The translations under genes and the position numbers were made by a program. Positions 62,453 to 64,000 of a stretch of 64,000 bases of DNA are shown one piece after another; position 1 is the stretch's first letter; each line of letters starts with the position of its first letter. The stretch is from Pampus argenteus. Lineage: Eukaryota > Chordata > Actinopteri > Scombriformes > Stromateidae. The notes below the pieces were generated by a model. That model saw only the letters and a program-made list of their open reading frames with translations. It was not told the origin of the DNA and did not search any database. The stretch covers positions 2,280,001 to 2,344,000 of the forward strand of contig CM072878.1 in the NCBI GenBank assembly GCA_036937835.1, given 5' to 3'.

Positions 62453-64000
62453 TAGATTGATTGATTTTACAGTTCAATTTTTGAAGCTGCGTTCTTTGAC
62501 ACCAAATTCTGACCTCTGTTGTTTTAGATCACTAAAACTTTCACTTTCTCCATCAGAGCTGCTGGAAATATTTACCTGCACAGTTACCTGAAAACACAAG
62601 CAGTGTCTGTTTTGAAACAGAGTTTAATATTTCAACAGTTTTTTTTTAAATCTTTGCAAAAGTTCATCAGAGAGCAGATGTTTAGACTGGACGTGGTTAT
62701 AGGTTAAATGTGGAGAGGAAGTTCAAGGCTATGTGGGCGGTGCTTCCGTTCTGTTCTCTAGCGAAAACTTACTACTACTTTTTGGGAAAAAGAATATGAA
62801 AAATAAGCCAAATAGACGTTCTGTATTAACAACAGTAATGTTAGTTATGTGTTGAGAATACTGTAAAATATGTAGTCACCAAACATAAGACTTAATAAAA
62901 ACACACTGGAGGTCTTCTACTTTCTAGAACAGTACGAGGTCGAGACTCATCTCCAGGAAGCAGCAGGAGTGCTCATTCATATAAATAATGTTCTGGTGGC
63001 TTTTGTAAATCATTGTGAAATAGTTGCACATTACGACATGCACACAGAGCCAGCGAGGTGAAAGCTGTCACAGACAACACTGTGACAGCTTTCCCAGATT
63101 TCAATCAGTTTAATTCTGGACAAACTGCAGGTTCTAGTTTCTTTGCATCTCCTCTTCTAGTCCTCTTCACTGCTTGTTTAGTGTGCAGCAGACGTCATTC
63201 AGAGCCGGTTCTTTCTCTAAAAATACAAAAACTATGTTGGTATGAAACATCGATCATATCAAACATATTAAGTTTTCAAATGTAAATGCAGTCTCAGCTA
63301 ATCACACTGACCTATGACATACATATTCATATATATATGGAATAAATGGAAATATTGTACATGACTAAAGGATCATTGACACACTGTGATATGCATATTA
63401 TAAAAGTACATTTTTAATACTGGGCCAAACTCACATCTCACAGTTTTCATCAGCAGATGGAGTTTGTCCGGTTGTCATGGAGATGGCTTGGTTGTCATTA
63501 TAATGTTATAACAGCACCAAGAGTTTCAAACTAGATGTGCTGAAGAAGATCATGAGGTGATGGGAAAAGATCTGGAAAAAGTTAACAACTGGAACTTGAT
63601 TTATTTATTTTTTTATCTTTTTTTAACATGAATTTTAACATGAATTCCATATTTTAAAATTTTTCCCTTTTTAATTCGACAATTTTCCATTTTAATTTCC
63701 ACGGTAATATTTGAACTTGAGTGGCTCAAATTCATGTAAAGCTGCAGGCGTTGTGCTGCATGTTTGTCGCTCCGCCTCCATGCAGCACACAGCAGCCTGC
63801 CATGCTTCCCCATACTTCATTATTACTGCGGCTCATTAAACTGCCTCAGCTAGCCTCAGCCATTCATTACAGTCATGAAACAAAAGAAATTGAAGCTTGG
63901 TGCATTTTCCCCAGTAGAGACGAAGACAGCGCTGAGGACAGACAGGGTTAATAAACAGCCTGAGCTGCCTCTATAGTCACTCCCTGAATGAAATGTTGCA

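Larger units (their letters stand above)
60264..64000. other. distal hoxb13a upstream DNA
   Basis: No gene was seen. Simple repeats: (GT)n 60662-60688, (CA)n 60790-60822, (AT)n 61289-61351, (TTG)n 61540-61588 and a 340-bp GGAT array at 62113-62452. A GC-richer block at about 60840-61130 may be regulatory. The last 300 bases hold no recognised feature. Confidence 0.5.

Noticed and set aside
62109..62477. 122-residue PSIH-repeat frame
   Set aside because: Translation of the GGAT array only.

Overview
This window is vertebrate genomic DNA, almost certainly from a teleost fish, and covers the 5' (posterior) end of a HoxB cluster of the HoxBa type. The genes are split by introns, CA/CT/AAT/GATA microsatellites are very abundant, and the mobile elements are types common in fish: L2-like and RTE-like LINEs, an L1/Tx1-like relic and hAT elements. 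The cluster call rests on one consistent set on the minus strand, from low to high coordinate: hoxb9a exon 1 (7669-8287), a miR-196 hairpin (about 21082-21166), hoxb10a (exon 2 at 25968-26248, first exon around 29003-29927) and hoxb13a (exon 2 at 55251-55498, exon 1 at 56549-57275). Transcription runs right to left. The order 9, miR-196, 10, 13, with no group 11 or 12 gene and about 25 kb between 10 and 13, is what a HoxBa cluster should look like. The species cannot be named from the sequence.

Layout. 1-7668 is part of the first intron of hoxb9a; no homeobox exon is visible there, so exon 2 must lie beyond the left edge or be missing. 8288-21080 is the hoxb9a upstream region, with repeats and a few GC-rich blocks. 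21082-21166 is miR-196. 25968-29927 is a strongly diverged hoxb10a: the homeodomain is intact, but the usual group-10 C-terminal tail is absent and the first exon is hard to read because Hox10-like traces lie in two frames. 30330-55250 is the long 10-to-13 interval. It holds an L1-like relic (35980-36660), a candidate four-exon spliced transcription unit on the plus strand with a CCAAT-rich promoter (37478-39445), a 21-copy minisatellite (41510-42075), an RTE LINE interrupted by a younger L2-like LINE (42575-45485), a dispersed repeat that carries a CTCF-like motif, and a hAT element with an 8-bp target duplication (47042-47763). 55251-57275 is hoxb13a, with a short LINE tail in its intron. 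57276-64000 is hoxb13a upstream DNA with a second hAT element (59403-60255) and large simple repeats.

Function. The three Hox genes encode homeodomain transcription factors that pattern the posterior body axis. miR-196 is a known post-transcriptional repressor of Hox mRNAs, best documented for Hox8 genes. Everything else is non-coding, regulatory or mobile DNA. No database search was possible; identities rest on motif recognition, reading-frame continuity and matching splice phases.
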